A stretch of 64,000 nt of DNA from assembly GCA_044224905.1 (NCBI GenBank), contig JBGAJN010000002.1:1892561-1956560 (forward strand), written 5' to 3'. Both the position numbers and the translations under genes were made by a program. Of this stretch, positions 53,608 to 62,714 are shown one piece after another. Source of the DNA: JBGAJN01 sp044224905. GTDB lineage: Bacteria; Verrucomicrobiota; Verrucomicrobiia; Limisphaerales; JBGAJN01. The first letter of the stretch is position 1; the number at the start of each line of letters is the position of its first letter. The notes beneath the pieces were generated by a model. It had not been told where the DNA came from, ran no database searches, and saw nothing but the letters and a program-made list of their open reading frames with translations.

Positions 53608-55056
53608 ATGAATCCCATCCAGCAAAACAGTCTCAGTCTCACGCGCCGCTGGTTTCTTCGCGATTGCGGTGTTGGCGTTGGCAAAATGGCACTCGCCGGT
53701 TTGCTGGCGGACAAGTTGGTTTCCGGCACCCGCGCGGCTGAGATCGTGGCGGCAGATCCCATGGCACTGAAGCAACCGCATTTCGCTCCGAAAGCGAAGC
53801 GGGTGATTCACATGTTCATGGCTGGCGCTCCGAGCCAACTCGATCTGTTCGACTACAAACCTGAGTTGGCGAAGCTCGAAGGGAAGCCGCTCCCGCCATC
53901 GGTGATTGGCGGACAGCGCTACGCTTTCATCCGCCCGGATGCGGCGGTGCTGGGACCGCGCTACAAGTTTGCCCGGCACGGCAAAAGCGGGGCCGAGATT
54001 TCCGAAATCATGCCGCACCTCGCCGGGATTGCCGATGACATCTGTCTCGTGAGGTCAATGAAGACGGATCAGTTTAATCACGCTCCCGCGCAGATATTCT
54101 TCAACACGGGCTTTTCCCAGCCCGGGCGTCCGAGCATGGGTTCTTGGGTGCTTTACGGATTGGGATCGGAGACGCAGAACTTGCCGGCGTTCGTCGTGAT
54201 GAGCACGGGCAGCGGCATCAGCGGCGGCACCGCGTGCTGGTCGAGCGGTTTTCTGCCGACGGTTTATACCGGCGTGCGCTTCCGCAATCAGGGCGATCCC
54301 ATTCTCAACGTCTCCAGCCCGCCCGGTGTTGATGCGCGGCTTCAGCGCGACTCGCTCGATCTGGTCGGAGCGTTGAATCGCCGCCGCCTCGCGACGGAGG
54401 GGGATTCGGAGATCGCCACGCGCATCGCGCAATATGAGATGGCGTTCCGCCTGCAAACTTCCGCGCCGGAATTGATGAACCTCAAGAGCGAAAGTCAGGC
54501 GACGCTCGAGATGTACGGGTGCAAGCCCGAGGAGGCTTCCTTTGCGCGCTCGTGCCTCCTGGCGCGGCGGATGATCGAGCGCGGCGTTCGCTTCATCAAC
54601 ATTTACCACGAGGGTTGGGACGCTCACTCGGACGTGCTCGGCAACCTGAAGAACAACTGCGGCAAGACCGACAAGGCCGCGGCTGCCCTCATCACCGATC
54701 TGAAACAGCGCGGATTGCTCGACGATACGCTCGTGATCTGGGGCGGCGAATTTGGCCGCACGCCGATGGTGGAGACGAACCCGGCACTGGGCCGCTCACT
54801 CGGACGCGACCATCATCCTCAGGCGTTCACGGTCTGGATGGCGGGTGGCGGCGTCAAGCCGGGCATCACCTATGGAGCGACGGATGATTTGGGATTCCAC
54901 GTCGTGGAGAATCCTGTCCACGTTCGCGACCTGCAGGCGACGATTCTTCACCAGCTCGGCTTTGATCACGAGAAGCTCACGTATCATTTCGCCGGCTTGG
55001 ATTTCCGGCTGACCGGCGTGGAACCAAGTAAAGTGGTGAAGGATATTATTGCGTAA
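53608..55056 (+). CDS. DUF1501 Tat-exported protein (third copy)
   Basis: 482 residues. The N-terminus LTRRWFLRDCGVGVGKMALAGLLADK is a twin-arginine signal. The body follows the family: IHMFMAGAPSQLDLFDYKPEL, ICLVRSMKTDQFNHAPAQIFFNTGF, ARRMIERGVRFINIYHEGWDAHSD, FGRTPMVETNPALGRSLGRDHHPQAFT and HEKLTYHFAGLDFRLTG. It starts 3 bp after the third PSD1 gene. Compared with the other two copies it has GAPSQLD instead of G(A/V)SHVD at the first conserved site, so it belongs to a different subgroup. Confidence 0.93.
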   Translation: MNPIQQNSLSLTRRWFLRDCGVGVGKMALAGLLADKLVSGTRAAEIVAADPMALKQPHFAPKAKRVIHMFMAGAPSQLDLFDYKPELAKLEGKPLPPSVIGGQRYAFIRPDAAVLGPRYKFARHGKSGAEISEIMPHLAGIADDICLVRSMKTDQFNHAPAQIFFNTGFSQPGRPSMGSWVLYGLGSETQNLPAFVVMSTGSGISGGTACWSSGFLPTVYTGVRFRNQGDPILNVSSPPGVDARLQRDSLDLVGALNRRRLATEGDSEIATRIAQYEMAFRLQTSAPELMNLKSESQATLEMYGCKPEEASFARSCLLARRMIERGVRFINIYHEGWDAHSDVLGNLKNNCGKTDKAAAALITDLKQRGLLDDTLVIWGGEFGRTPMVETNPALGRSLGRDHHPQAFTVWMAGGGVKPGITYGATDDLGFHVVENPVHVRDLQATILHQLGFDHEKLTYHFAGLDFRLTGVEPSKVVKDIIA

Positions 55057-55533
55057 TTGATTCTAGTTACTCTGTACATGTCGAGTTAAGCGGTCGATGT
55101 CCGGAGTGCTCGCTTTGGCGGCAATGGCGACTGCGGAGAACTGCGTGCTCATGAGTTAAGGTATAAACCGCGTCGTTGGAATAGACTCGGAGTGAATTCG
55201 GTTTCGATGGATCAGGCCATTGGATTCGGTGGGGGGCAAATGCGGTATGGTGGGTTATTCGTGTTGATGCCAAGGAGTCGCGTTTTGCGCGCCACAGTTT
55301 CGTTCCGAATGCGGCCCTAGTGGGAGCGCGGCTACTTTTTGAGCATCGTCACCTTGAAATCAATTTCACCTCATCTTTTGGCGAGAGTTGATGAGAATAA
55401 GTTTCGCCAGTTTTTTCACGCAAAGGTTGATTTGCTTCGGTTTTCGCCTGCGGCTGATGGCGTTCGGCGGACACGCAGCATTGAATATAGTTTGACTTGA
55501 TGGCCTCCTCATACAATCGTTTCAAACGAACGT
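55057..55533. other. Intergenic region before the efflux operon
   Basis: These 477 bp contain no convincing gene. A 68-codon minus-strand frame (55067-55273) has no recognisable features. The right end carries the TetR promoter and operator described separately. No clear terminator for the upstream DUF1501 gene is visible. Confidence 0.5.
55492..55517 (+). promoter_or_regulatory. Putative tetR/efflux promoter
   Basis: TTGACT (55492-55497) and TACAAT (55512-55517) are good -35 and -10 matches, but only 14 bp apart. Such short spacing is seen in regulated promoters; the -10 lies in the left arm of the operator-like repeat. Confidence 0.4.
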
Positions 55534-55536
55534 ATG
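55510..55536. promoter_or_regulatory. TetR operator candidate
   Basis: CATACAATCGTTT (55510-55522) and AAACGAACGTATG (55524-55536) are inverted repeats with 11 of 13 matching pairs around a single central base. The site covers the -10 candidate and ends on the ATG of the TetR gene, an arrangement expected for autorepression. Confidence 0.65.
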
Positions 55537-56157
55537 AAACAGGTGAAGGATACTCGGGAGCGGATTCTGGATGTGGCCGAGGAGTTGTTCGGCGAGCACG
55601 GGCTCGGTCGTGTTTCCATTCGTGACATCACCCGGAAGGCGAAGGTGAATCTCGCTGCCATCAATTATCATTTTGGCACCAAGGAAGATTTGGTCGCTGC
55701 AGTGTTCGAGCGCCGGATTGTTCCGCTTAACGAAGCCCGCTTGGTGGCGCTTGACGCGGTGGAAGGATCAGCTGGCAAGCGTGGCGTTAAACTCGAGTCC
55801 ATTTTGGGAGCGTTTATTCGGCCCGCGCTAGAGCATTCTCTCCTGTCGTCGGAAGGTGGCGCGGCTTTCTCGAAGCTCTTTGGGCGCTGCCTTTCGGAGC
55901 CCAGTCCGGAGGTGGAGGCGCTCCTGAAAAAACAATTTGAACCGCTCGCGGAACGAATGCAGATGGCGCTTAAGAAAGCCCTGCCACAACTCTCACGCTC
56001 CGAGATTTTCTGGCGCCTGAAGTTTACCTACGGGGCGCTGCATCACTGGCTGTTGACGAAAGATAAGTTTCGGCCGGACTGGGTGGAAGACGTCGATGTT
56101 GAAACTCAAATCCAAAAGCTGATTGCCTTCGCGGCAGCCGGTTTCCGATCCGCCTGA
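55534..56157 (+). CDS. TetR-family regulator of the efflux operon
   Basis: 207 residues. The N-terminal helix-turn-helix (RERILDVAEELFGEHGLGRVSIRDITRKAKVNLAAINYHFGTKEDLVAAVF) is typical TetR. The C-terminal half (IRPALEHSLLSSEGGAAFSKLFGRCLSEPS and WRLKFTYGALHHWLLTKDKF) resembles the ligand-binding domain of regulators linked to RND pumps. It starts at ATG 55534, inside its own operator candidate, and ends 16 bp before the adaptor gene. It probably represses the whole tetR-adaptor-pump-channel operon until an effector binds. Confidence 0.93.
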   Translation: MKQVKDTRERILDVAEELFGEHGLGRVSIRDITRKAKVNLAAINYHFGTKEDLVAAVFERRIVPLNEARLVALDAVEGSAGKRGVKLESILGAFIRPALEHSLLSSEGGAAFSKLFGRCLSEPSPEVEALLKKQFEPLAERMQMALKKALPQLSRSEIFWRLKFTYGALHHWLLTKDKFRPDWVEDVDVETQIQKLIAFAAAGFRSA

Positions 56158-56173
56158 GGTCAGTTATATTCGT

Positions 56174-57355
56174 ATGAAACCAATTCGTCCCAAAACAGGA
56201 CTCCTCCTTTTCACCATCGCGCTTGCGAGTTTGCTGGGCGCTTGCGGAAAGAAGGAAAGTAAACCGCTTGCGCCCCCGCCCACAGAAGTCTCCGTGGTCG
56301 AAGTGGCGTCGGAGCGGGTAAGCCGGACAACTGAACTTCCGGGGCGAATCAATCCGATGCGTGAAGCGCAGGTGCGGGCTCGCGCGACGGGCATATTGTT
56401 GAAGCGCTTGTTTCAGGAGGGCTCGAACGTCAAAGAAGGTCAGGTTTTGTTCGCAATCGACCCGGCTCCGTTGCAAGCCAGCCTCAGTAGCGCCAAGGCG
56501 GCGATGGCGAAAGCGGAGGCCATGTTGAAAGAGTCAAAAGCCAATGTTGATCGCTACAAGGAATTGGTCGGAATCAACGCGATCAGCAAACAAGTCTTCG
56601 ATCAGTCAGTGGCAACCTTCGGTCAAAATGAGGCTGAACTTCTGGCGACAAAAGCCGCGGTGCAAACGGCTGAGTTGAATCTAAGCTACGCGCAAGTGGT
56701 CGCGCCGATCTCTGGTCGAATCGGCAAGGCGTTGGTGACGGAAGGCGCCTTGGTCAGCGCTACTGAAGCGACGCAGCTCGCGGTGATTCGACAGTTGGAT
56801 CCGGTCTATTTTGATTTCACGCAATCGAGCACGGAAGTGCTGCGCTTCAAGAGGGCCTTGGCGAACGGATCGCTCGACAGCGCCACCGCCGCGCAGGCGA
56901 GCGTGAAGTTGATGCTCGAGGATGGGACCGTTTATCCGCACGAGGGCAAGCTGCTCTTCTCGGACATCGCAGTCGATCCCACGACCGGAATGATCACCCT
57001 GCGCGCCGAAGTTCCGAATCCGGACAATCTGTTGATGCCGGGCATGTTCGTTCGCGCGCAGATTGTTGAAGGCTTTACGACCAATGCCATCACCATTCCG
57101 CAGCGGGCTATTGCGCGTGGCGCGGCGGGCACGTCCACCGTTTTGGTGGTCAACGAGGAGAACAAAGTTGAGCTGCGCAGCATTGAAATCGATCGCTCCG
57201 TGGGAACCAAGGTGGTCGTCGCGAAGGGGCTCAAGCCTGGAGAACGCGTCATTGTGGAAGGTTCGCAGAAAGCTCCCGTTGGCTCGGTGGTTAAACCGGT
57301 TCCATTTGCGACGGCTGCGGCGGGCGGCGCGGAGAACAAAGCCAAGTCCAACTGA
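56174..57355 (+). CDS. RND efflux periplasmic adaptor (MexA/AcrA-like)
   Basis: 393 residues from ATG 56174. A lipoprotein signal ends in LLGAC (Cys24). The membrane fusion order is visible: a barrel/lipoyl part (RVSRTTELPGRINPMREAQVRARATGILLKRLFQEGSNVKEGQVLFAIDP), a helical hairpin with the second lipoyl half (YAQVVAPISGRIGKALVTEGALV) and a beta-barrel (DGTVYPHEGKLLFSDIAVDPTTGMITLRAEVPNP). It links the inner-membrane pump to the outer-membrane channel. It is 9 bp upstream of the pump gene. Confidence 0.95.
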   Translation: MKPIRPKTGLLLFTIALASLLGACGKKESKPLAPPPTEVSVVEVASERVSRTTELPGRINPMREAQVRARATGILLKRLFQEGSNVKEGQVLFAIDPAPLQASLSSAKAAMAKAEAMLKESKANVDRYKELVGINAISKQVFDQSVATFGQNEAELLATKAAVQTAELNLSYAQVVAPISGRIGKALVTEGALVSATEATQLAVIRQLDPVYFDFTQSSTEVLRFKRALANGSLDSATAAQASVKLMLEDGTVYPHEGKLLFSDIAVDPTTGMITLRAEVPNPDNLLMPGMFVRAQIVEGFTTNAITIPQRAIARGAAGTSTVLVVNEENKVELRSIEIDRSVGTKVVVAKGLKPGERVIVEGSQKAPVGSVVKPVPFATAAAGGAENKAKSN

Positions 57356-57364
57356 AGACGCGTC

Positions 57365-60300
57365 ATGGCTCAATTCTTCATCAACCGGCCGGTCTTCGCG
57401 TGGGTCGTTTCGATTCTGATCATGGTGCTTGGTGGATTGGCGATCACGAAGCTGCCGGTGTCGCAGTATCCGAATGTCGCGCCGCCGTCCATTTCCGTGA
57501 CGGCGAATTACGCCGGTGCTTCGGCCGAGACGATGCAGGAGACAGTCACATCCGTGATCGAACAGCAGCTCAACGGAATCGACAACCTGCTTTACATGTC
57601 GTCAGCCAGCGATGCGTCTGGGCTGGCCACGGTCACTTTGTATTTCCTCCCCGGAACCAATCCGGATACCGCCCAGGTACAGGTGCAGAACAAAGTCCAA
57701 CTCGCGACCCCGAGCTTGCCGCAAACGGTCCAACAGCAGGGCGTCGTCGTAGCCAAAGCTACCCGCAACTTCATGATGTTCTTCACGCTCTCGACGACGA
57801 ACGACAGCTTGGATGAAGTTGCCTTGGGGAATTACATCGCGTCCAGCGTGCTCGATCCGATTCGTCGCGTCACCGGCGTCGGCGAAGCCAACATGTTCGG
57901 CTCGCAATACGCGATGCGCGTCTGGCTCAACCCCGACAAACTGAACAGCTTCAATCTCACTGCGGCAGATGTCACCAGCGCGATCCAAAATCAAAACACT
58001 CAGGTCCCGGCCGGCCAAATCGGCGCGACTCCCGCGGTCGCAGGGCAGCAGCTCAACGTGATCATGCAGGGGCGGACGACGCTACATACGGTTGCGGATT
58101 TCGAAAGCATTATTCTGCGAACCAACCCGGATGGCTCGCGCGTGCTTTTGAAAGACGTCGCACGAGTGGCGTTGGGGGCAGAGAATTATGGAACGCAAGC
58201 CCGGGTCAACGGGCACCTTTCCGCAGCCGTGGCGATCAAACTTTCGCCCTCGGCCAATGCGCTGAATACCGCCGCTGCCGTGCGCGAGAAGGTGGCCGAT
58301 CTTTCCAGGTTTTTCCCTCCGGGCGTGCGCGTCGACTATCCGCTCGATACTTCGACCTTCGTGAAGATTTCCATCGAAGAGGTGCTGCTCACCCTCGTTG
58401 AAGCGATCATTCTGGTTTTTCTCGTGATGTATCTGTTTCTGCAGAACTTCCAAGCGACGCTCATTCCCACAATCGTGGTTCCGGTTGCGTTACTCGGGAC
58501 GTTTGCCTCCATGCTCACGTTCGGGTTTACCATCAACGTCCTGACAATGTTCGGCATGGTTTTGTCGATCGGCATTCTCGTCGATGACGCCATCGTTGTT
58601 GTGGAAAACGTGGAGCGCATCATGGCTGAGGAAGGCCTGTCTCCGCTTGAGGCGACGCGCAAAGCGATGAGTCAGCTCACTGGCGCGCTGATCGGGATCA
58701 CGCTCGTCCTCACCGCGGTCTTTATTCCCATGGCGTTTTTCGGCGGATCAGTGGGCACGATCTACCGGCAGTTTTCCTTGTCGCTGGTGTCGTCGATGTT
58801 GTTCTCGGTGTTCCTCGCGATGTCGTTGACGCCGGCATTGTGCGCGACGTTGTTGAAACCGATTCCCAAGGGCCACAAACACGAGAAAGGCGGGTTCTTC
58901 GGTTGGTTCAACCGCACGTTCACCAAAGCGACGACGCGCTATCAATCTTCAGTGGGCCGAATCCTGAAGCACAATCCCGCTTCGATGGTGGTGTTTTTGG
59001 TGATCATCGTGTTGGTCGGATTTCTCTACGAGCGAATGCCGTCGTCGTTCTTGCCGGCGGAGGACCAAGGCTACTTCATCACCAACATTCAATTGCCTAC
59101 GGGCGCGACCAAGGAGCGAACCGACGTCGTGCTCAAGCAGGTGGAGGAATATTTTCTACAGCAACCGGAGATCGAAAGTTTCATCACTGTCGCGGGCTTC
59201 AGCTTCAATGGGCGCGGGCAAAACTCGGCGCTCTCGTTTGGCCGACTTAAAGATTGGAGTAAGCGCAAGGGTGCGGAGCACACCGTGCAGGCGGTCATCG
59301 CCCGCGCCGCCGGAAAATTCGCATCGATTAAGGACGCGATTATCTTTCCGCTCAACCCGCCCGCAATTGCTGAGTTGGGCAACTCGACAGGATTTGATTT
59401 TCAATTGCAGGATCTCGCTGGATTGGGGCACGAGGCGTTGCTGGCGGCGCGGAATCAAATGCTCGAAATGGCCTCCAAGAATCCGGTTGTCGTCGGCGTG
59501 CGTGTGCAAGGACTCGAGGATGCCGCCCAACTCAAGATCGTTGTGGATGAGGATAAGGCGAGCGCCCTTGGGGTCGCGCTCGGTGATATCAATGCCACTT
59601 TGCAAACGAGCTTTGGTTCGGCGTACGTGAACAACTTCATCAACGGTAATCGCGTCCAACGCGTGATCGTTCAGCTCGATGCGCCATTCCGCATGTCGCC
59701 GGAGGACGTGAAGAATGTTTACGTTCGCAATCGCACTGGAACAATGGTCCCGCTTTCAGCATTCACGACGGTGAAATGGATTTACGGTTCGCCGCAGCTA
59801 CAGAACTACAACGGCTTTCCGGCTTATGAACTGGTTGGCGCGGCGGCGCCGGGAAAAAGTACCGGCGAGGCGATGCAAGCGATGGAGATCATGGCGCGGC
59901 AACTGCCCCACGGTATCGGTTACGAGTGGACGGGGCAGTCGTACGAAGAACGATTGTCGGGTTCGCAGGCGCCGATGCTTTATGCGCTCTCGCTGCTCGT
60001 GGTTTTTCTCTGCTTGGCGGCTCTCTACGAAAGCTGGCCGATACCGCTGTCCGTAATTTTAGTCGTGCCCCTCGGCGTTTTGGGCGCGCTACTCGCGGCC
60101 ACGCTGCGTGGATTGCCGAACGATGTTTATTTCAAAGTGGGACTGCTCACCACGGTTGGACTCGCGACCAAAAACGCCATCTTGATCATCGAGTATGCGA
60201 AGGATCTGCAGGCAGCGGGTCGAGACGTGATCGAAGCGACGCTTGAGGCGGTGCATCTACGATTGCGCCCAATTTTGATGACGTCTTTCGCGTTCATTCT

Positions 60301-60526
60301 CGGCGTTATGCCGCTGGTTCTCAGCACGGGCGCGGGTTCGGCGAGTCGTAACGCCATCGGCACCGGCGTCGCTGGCGGAATGTTTGCCGCGACGGCTTTG
60401 GGAATATTTCTGATCCCGGTGTTCTACGTGGTCGTCCGGCGCATTTTCAAACTGAAGCCGACTGCTGCTCCGGCGCCGCCTCCCGGCAATGACGAGCTCG
60501 GTGGCCAAAAGGAGCGACCGGTATGA
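57365..60526 (+). CDS. RND multidrug efflux pump, HAE1 family (AcrB/MexB-like)
   Basis: 1053 residues, standard length for AcrB-type pumps. The N-terminus MAQFFINRPVFAWVVSILIMVLGGLAI and the proton-relay residues are present: two aspartates in GILVDDAIVVVENVER (TM4) and the lysine in GLATKNAILIIEYAKDL (TM10). Two large periplasmic loops are intact. Such pumps export hydrophobic compounds using the proton gradient; clinical drug resistance is not implied in this organism. The ATG of the next gene overlaps its stop. Confidence 0.97.
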   Translation: MAQFFINRPVFAWVVSILIMVLGGLAITKLPVSQYPNVAPPSISVTANYAGASAETMQETVTSVIEQQLNGIDNLLYMSSASDASGLATVTLYFLPGTNPDTAQVQVQNKVQLATPSLPQTVQQQGVVVAKATRNFMMFFTLSTTNDSLDEVALGNYIASSVLDPIRRVTGVGEANMFGSQYAMRVWLNPDKLNSFNLTAADVTSAIQNQNTQVPAGQIGATPAVAGQQLNVIMQGRTTLHTVADFESIILRTNPDGSRVLLKDVARVALGAENYGTQARVNGHLSAAVAIKLSPSANALNTAAAVREKVADLSRFFPPGVRVDYPLDTSTFVKISIEEVLLTLVEAIILVFLVMYLFLQNFQATLIPTIVVPVALLGTFASMLTFGFTINVLTMFGMVLSIGILVDDAIVVVENVERIMAEEGLSPLEATRKAMSQLTGALIGITLVLTAVFIPMAFFGGSVGTIYRQFSLSLVSSMLFSVFLAMSLTPALCATLLKPIPKGHKHEKGGFFGWFNRTFTKATTRYQSSVGRILKHNPASMVVFLVIIVLVGFLYERMPSSFLPAEDQGYFITNIQLPTGATKERTDVVLKQVEEYFLQQPEIESFITVAGFSFNGRGQNSALSFGRLKDWSKRKGAEHTVQAVIARAAGKFASIKDAIIFPLNPPAIAELGNSTGFDFQLQDLAGLGHEALLAARNQMLEMASKNPVVVGVRVQGLEDAAQLKIVVDEDKASALGVALGDINATLQTSFGSAYVNNFINGNRVQRVIVQLDAPFRMSPEDVKNVYVRNRTGTMVPLSAFTTVKWIYGSPQLQNYNGFPAYELVGAAAPGKSTGEAMQAMEIMARQLPHGIGYEWTGQSYEERLSGSQAPMLYALSLLVVFLCLAALYESWPIPLSVILVVPLGVLGALLAATLRGLPNDVYFKVGLLTTVGLATKNAILIIEYAKDLQAAGRDVIEATLEAVHLRLRPILMTSFAFILGVMPLVLSTGAGSASRNAIGTGVAGGMFAATALGIFLIPVFYVVVRRIFKLKPTAAPAPPPGNDELGGQKERPV

Positions 60527-61959
60527 AGAAGCATTCCCTTTGGGTTTTGACGATTGGGCTCGTGATGGGCGGCTGCACGATGGTGCCCAAGTACGAGCGA
60601 CCAGCGGCGCCGGTGAGCGGTTCGTGGCCGATCGGCGCAGCGCAAGGTGCCATGACCAACGTTTCCACAGCCGATATCGCGTGGCGTGAATTTTTCGACG
60701 ATCTGCGGTTGCAACAGTTGATCGCTTTGGCGTTGGAGAACAATCGCGATCTGCGGATCGCCGCGTTGCACGTTGAGCAGGCGCGCGCTCAGTATCGGAT
60801 CCAGCGTGCGGAACTTTTCCCGGGAGTGCAGGGCGAGGCCAGCATGGTGCGTCAGAAAAACTCAGGCACTGTATCCGTTTTCAACGGAGGCACCGTGATG
60901 ACGACGTATTCGCTCGACGTCGGCGCAGCTTTTGAAGTGGATATCTTCGGTCGCGTGCGCAGTTTGAAGCAGGAGGCTTTGGAAAAATATTTAGCCACCG
61001 AGGAGGCGCGAAAGAGCGTTCAGATTGCTCTCGTGTCCCAAGTCGCGACGGAATACCTGACGCAACTGCGACTGCTCGAAGCTAAAGCCATCGCAAATAA
61101 AACTCTGAAGTTGGTCCAATCGTCGTACAACTTGATCAAACGTCGGTTCGAAGTCGGCGCGGCTTCGGAATTGGAGTTGCGCACTGCCGAAGGACAAATC
61201 GAATCCGTTCGGGTGAACGCCGCCAGTTTTCTTCAAATGCTCGCCGAATCGGAGAACGCGCTCGTTTTTCTGGTCGGTGAACCGCTCCCCAACGATCTCC
61301 CGACGGCAAAACCGTTTGCTCAACAGCATCTGCTCGGCGATTTGCCAGTGGGCATTCCTTCGGAAATCTTGCAACGCCGCCCCGATATTCTGGCCGCCGA
61401 ACACACGCTGAAAGCGGCCAACGCGGACATCGGTGCGGCGCGGGCCGCATTTTTTCCGCGAATACTTCTCACCGGTTCCGCTGGAGCCGCCAGCGCGAAA
61501 CTGACGGATTTGTTCGCCGGACCATCCGGCACGTGGAGCTTTTCGCCTCAGATCACCGTCCCCATTTTCGACGTCGGCAGCACTCGCGCCAAGCTTGACG
61601 CGTCCAAAGTCGGCAAGAGGATCGAAATCGCCAATTACGAAAAAGCCATTCAAACTGCGTTTCGAGAAGTGGCCGATGCGCTGGCGGTGCGCTCGATTCT
61701 CGACGAGAAACTCAAAGCGCAGGAACGCCTGCTGGGCGCGCTTCAGAAACGCTTTGAACTGACCGATGCGCGCTATCGTCAGGGCGTGGACAGCTATGTG
61801 GAGGTGCTCTTGGCTCAGCAGGACCTTTACGCCGCGCAGCAGAATCTTTTGCAATTCCAAGCGGCGCGCTTACTGAACGTCGTGGCCCTTTATCGCGCGC
61901 TTGGCGGTGGCTACACAAATTCAGCGGAAGAGAAGAGAGCTGACGTCCTTGCCCCTTGA
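60523..61959 (+). CDS. Outer-membrane efflux channel lipoprotein (NodT/OprM family)
   Basis: 478 residues starting at an ATGA overlap with the pump stop. The lipobox is MGGC (Cys18), and CTMVPKYERP follows as in OprM-like proteins. Two outer-membrane efflux repeats are visible, the second opening with the family phrase GIPSEILQRRPDILAAEHTLKAANADIGAARAAFFPRI. Long helical segments would form the periplasmic tunnel. It completes a full tripartite operon with the TetR regulator upstream. No terminator is obvious after it. Confidence 0.95.
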   Translation: MKKHSLWVLTIGLVMGGCTMVPKYERPAAPVSGSWPIGAAQGAMTNVSTADIAWREFFDDLRLQQLIALALENNRDLRIAALHVEQARAQYRIQRAELFPGVQGEASMVRQKNSGTVSVFNGGTVMTTYSLDVGAAFEVDIFGRVRSLKQEALEKYLATEEARKSVQIALVSQVATEYLTQLRLLEAKAIANKTLKLVQSSYNLIKRRFEVGAASELELRTAEGQIESVRVNAASFLQMLAESENALVFLVGEPLPNDLPTAKPFAQQHLLGDLPVGIPSEILQRRPDILAAEHTLKAANADIGAARAAFFPRILLTGSAGAASAKLTDLFAGPSGTWSFSPQITVPIFDVGSTRAKLDASKVGKRIEIANYEKAIQTAFREVADALAVRSILDEKLKAQERLLGALQKRFELTDARYRQGVDSYVEVLLAQQDLYAAQQNLLQFQAARLLNVVALYRALGGGYTNSAEEKRADVLAP

Positions 61960-62051
61960 AGTCCTCTGTAAATTGATCAATGCAGAGTGCGGGGCTATTT
62001 AAACTGCATGGTGAGCCAGAAACCGTGGAGGTGATTGCTCCTATTCAAGAT

Positions 62052-62079
62052 TGGCGGAAGGGATAGGATTCGAACCTAC
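62052..62079 (-). other. 3' fragment of tRNA-Ser, probable att site
   Basis: On the minus strand these bases read as a T arm (GTAGG TTCGAAT CCTAT), acceptor half CCCTTCC, discriminator G and CCA. A G73 discriminator is typical for serine tRNAs. The upstream sequence does not continue as a tRNA, so only the 3' end is present. It lies 86 bp before an integrase remnant, the usual layout of an attachment-site copy left by integration. Confidence 0.7.
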
Positions 62080-62165
62080 GGATCAATGATTGCTGGGAAA
62101 TTGTTAAAATTGCTCAGTAAATTGACAGGTGTGAACAGCTGTGACTTCCTTGCCTGTTGTAACTT

Positions 62166-62381
62166 TTGGTTGTAACTGATATGGTATCACTTCGCAGATT
62201 ACCGAACTCCCCTAACTGGATCGCGTGTTTCAGATTGCCTGATGGACGACGAACTCAGCGATCAACTGGAACTGGTGATCGTCGTGAAGCTCAACGCATC
62301 GCAAATAAGTTTGAAGATGCCGCGGACGAAGCCCGTGTCGGGAAGTTCAATGATGTGCAGGCGCGGAAGGTCATCGCTGAT
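62166..62381 (+). pseudogene. Tyrosine-type integrase, N-terminal remnant
   Basis: The frame encodes about 70 residues that resemble the start of a phage/ICE integrase: LPNSPNWIACFRLPDGRRTQRSTGTGDRREAQRIANKFEDAADEARVGKFNDVQARKVIAD. It begins at an ATG or GTG near 62166-62181 and ends abruptly where the insertion sequence starts; the stop codon belongs to the IS. The SAM-like and catalytic domains are missing, so the gene is inactive. It would have mobilised an element into the neighbouring tRNA-Ser. Confidence 0.65.
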
Positions 62382-62697
62382 TGACGTGACCGCACTTTTC
62401 CGGGCCAGGGGAGATGTTAGTCTGTGGCTAAAGCAAGAAAGGCAACAGACATGAAAGGCAAGCGGTATACGACGGAAGACAAGATTCGGATCCTGCGGGA
62501 AGCGGATCGCGGTGAGCGAACCATTCAGGAGGTCTGCCGGGAGCAGAATATTTCAGAGGTGACATTTCACCGGTGGAAGAAGCAGTTTGGGCAGCTGGAA
62601 GTGAACGAAGCCCGGCGGCTCAAGGATCTGGAGCGGGAGAACACGGAGTTGAAAAAGATGCTGGCGGAGTCGCTGCTGAAGAACCGGGTGCTGGAGG
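62382..62697. repeat. Left arm of a long inverted repeat (partner 63686-64000)
   Basis: 316 bp that recur as the reverse complement at 63686-64000 (315 bp). The differences are one missing base in the first codons of orfA and one C/A change in its coiled-coil region. The arms are separated by about 990 bp. Confidence 0.85.
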
Positions 62698-62714
62698 TGA
62701 CCGGGTGCTGGAGG
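62382..62714 (+). mobile_element. Truncated IS3-family element (left copy)
   Basis: From TGACGTGACC the sequence matches, in inverted orientation, the right end of the window over about 316 bp with one substitution and one indel. It contains the end sequence and the complete helix-turn-helix gene orfA but no transposase domain. It ends where the second copy begins, next to a 17-bp tandem duplication. Confidence 0.8.

Noticed and set aside
55067..55273. 68-codon minus-strand frame in the intergenic region
   Set aside because: No recognisable composition, start signal or partner genes.
62052..62140. A complete tRNA-Ser gene
   Set aside because: Only the T arm and acceptor half match; no D arm or anticodon arm follows.
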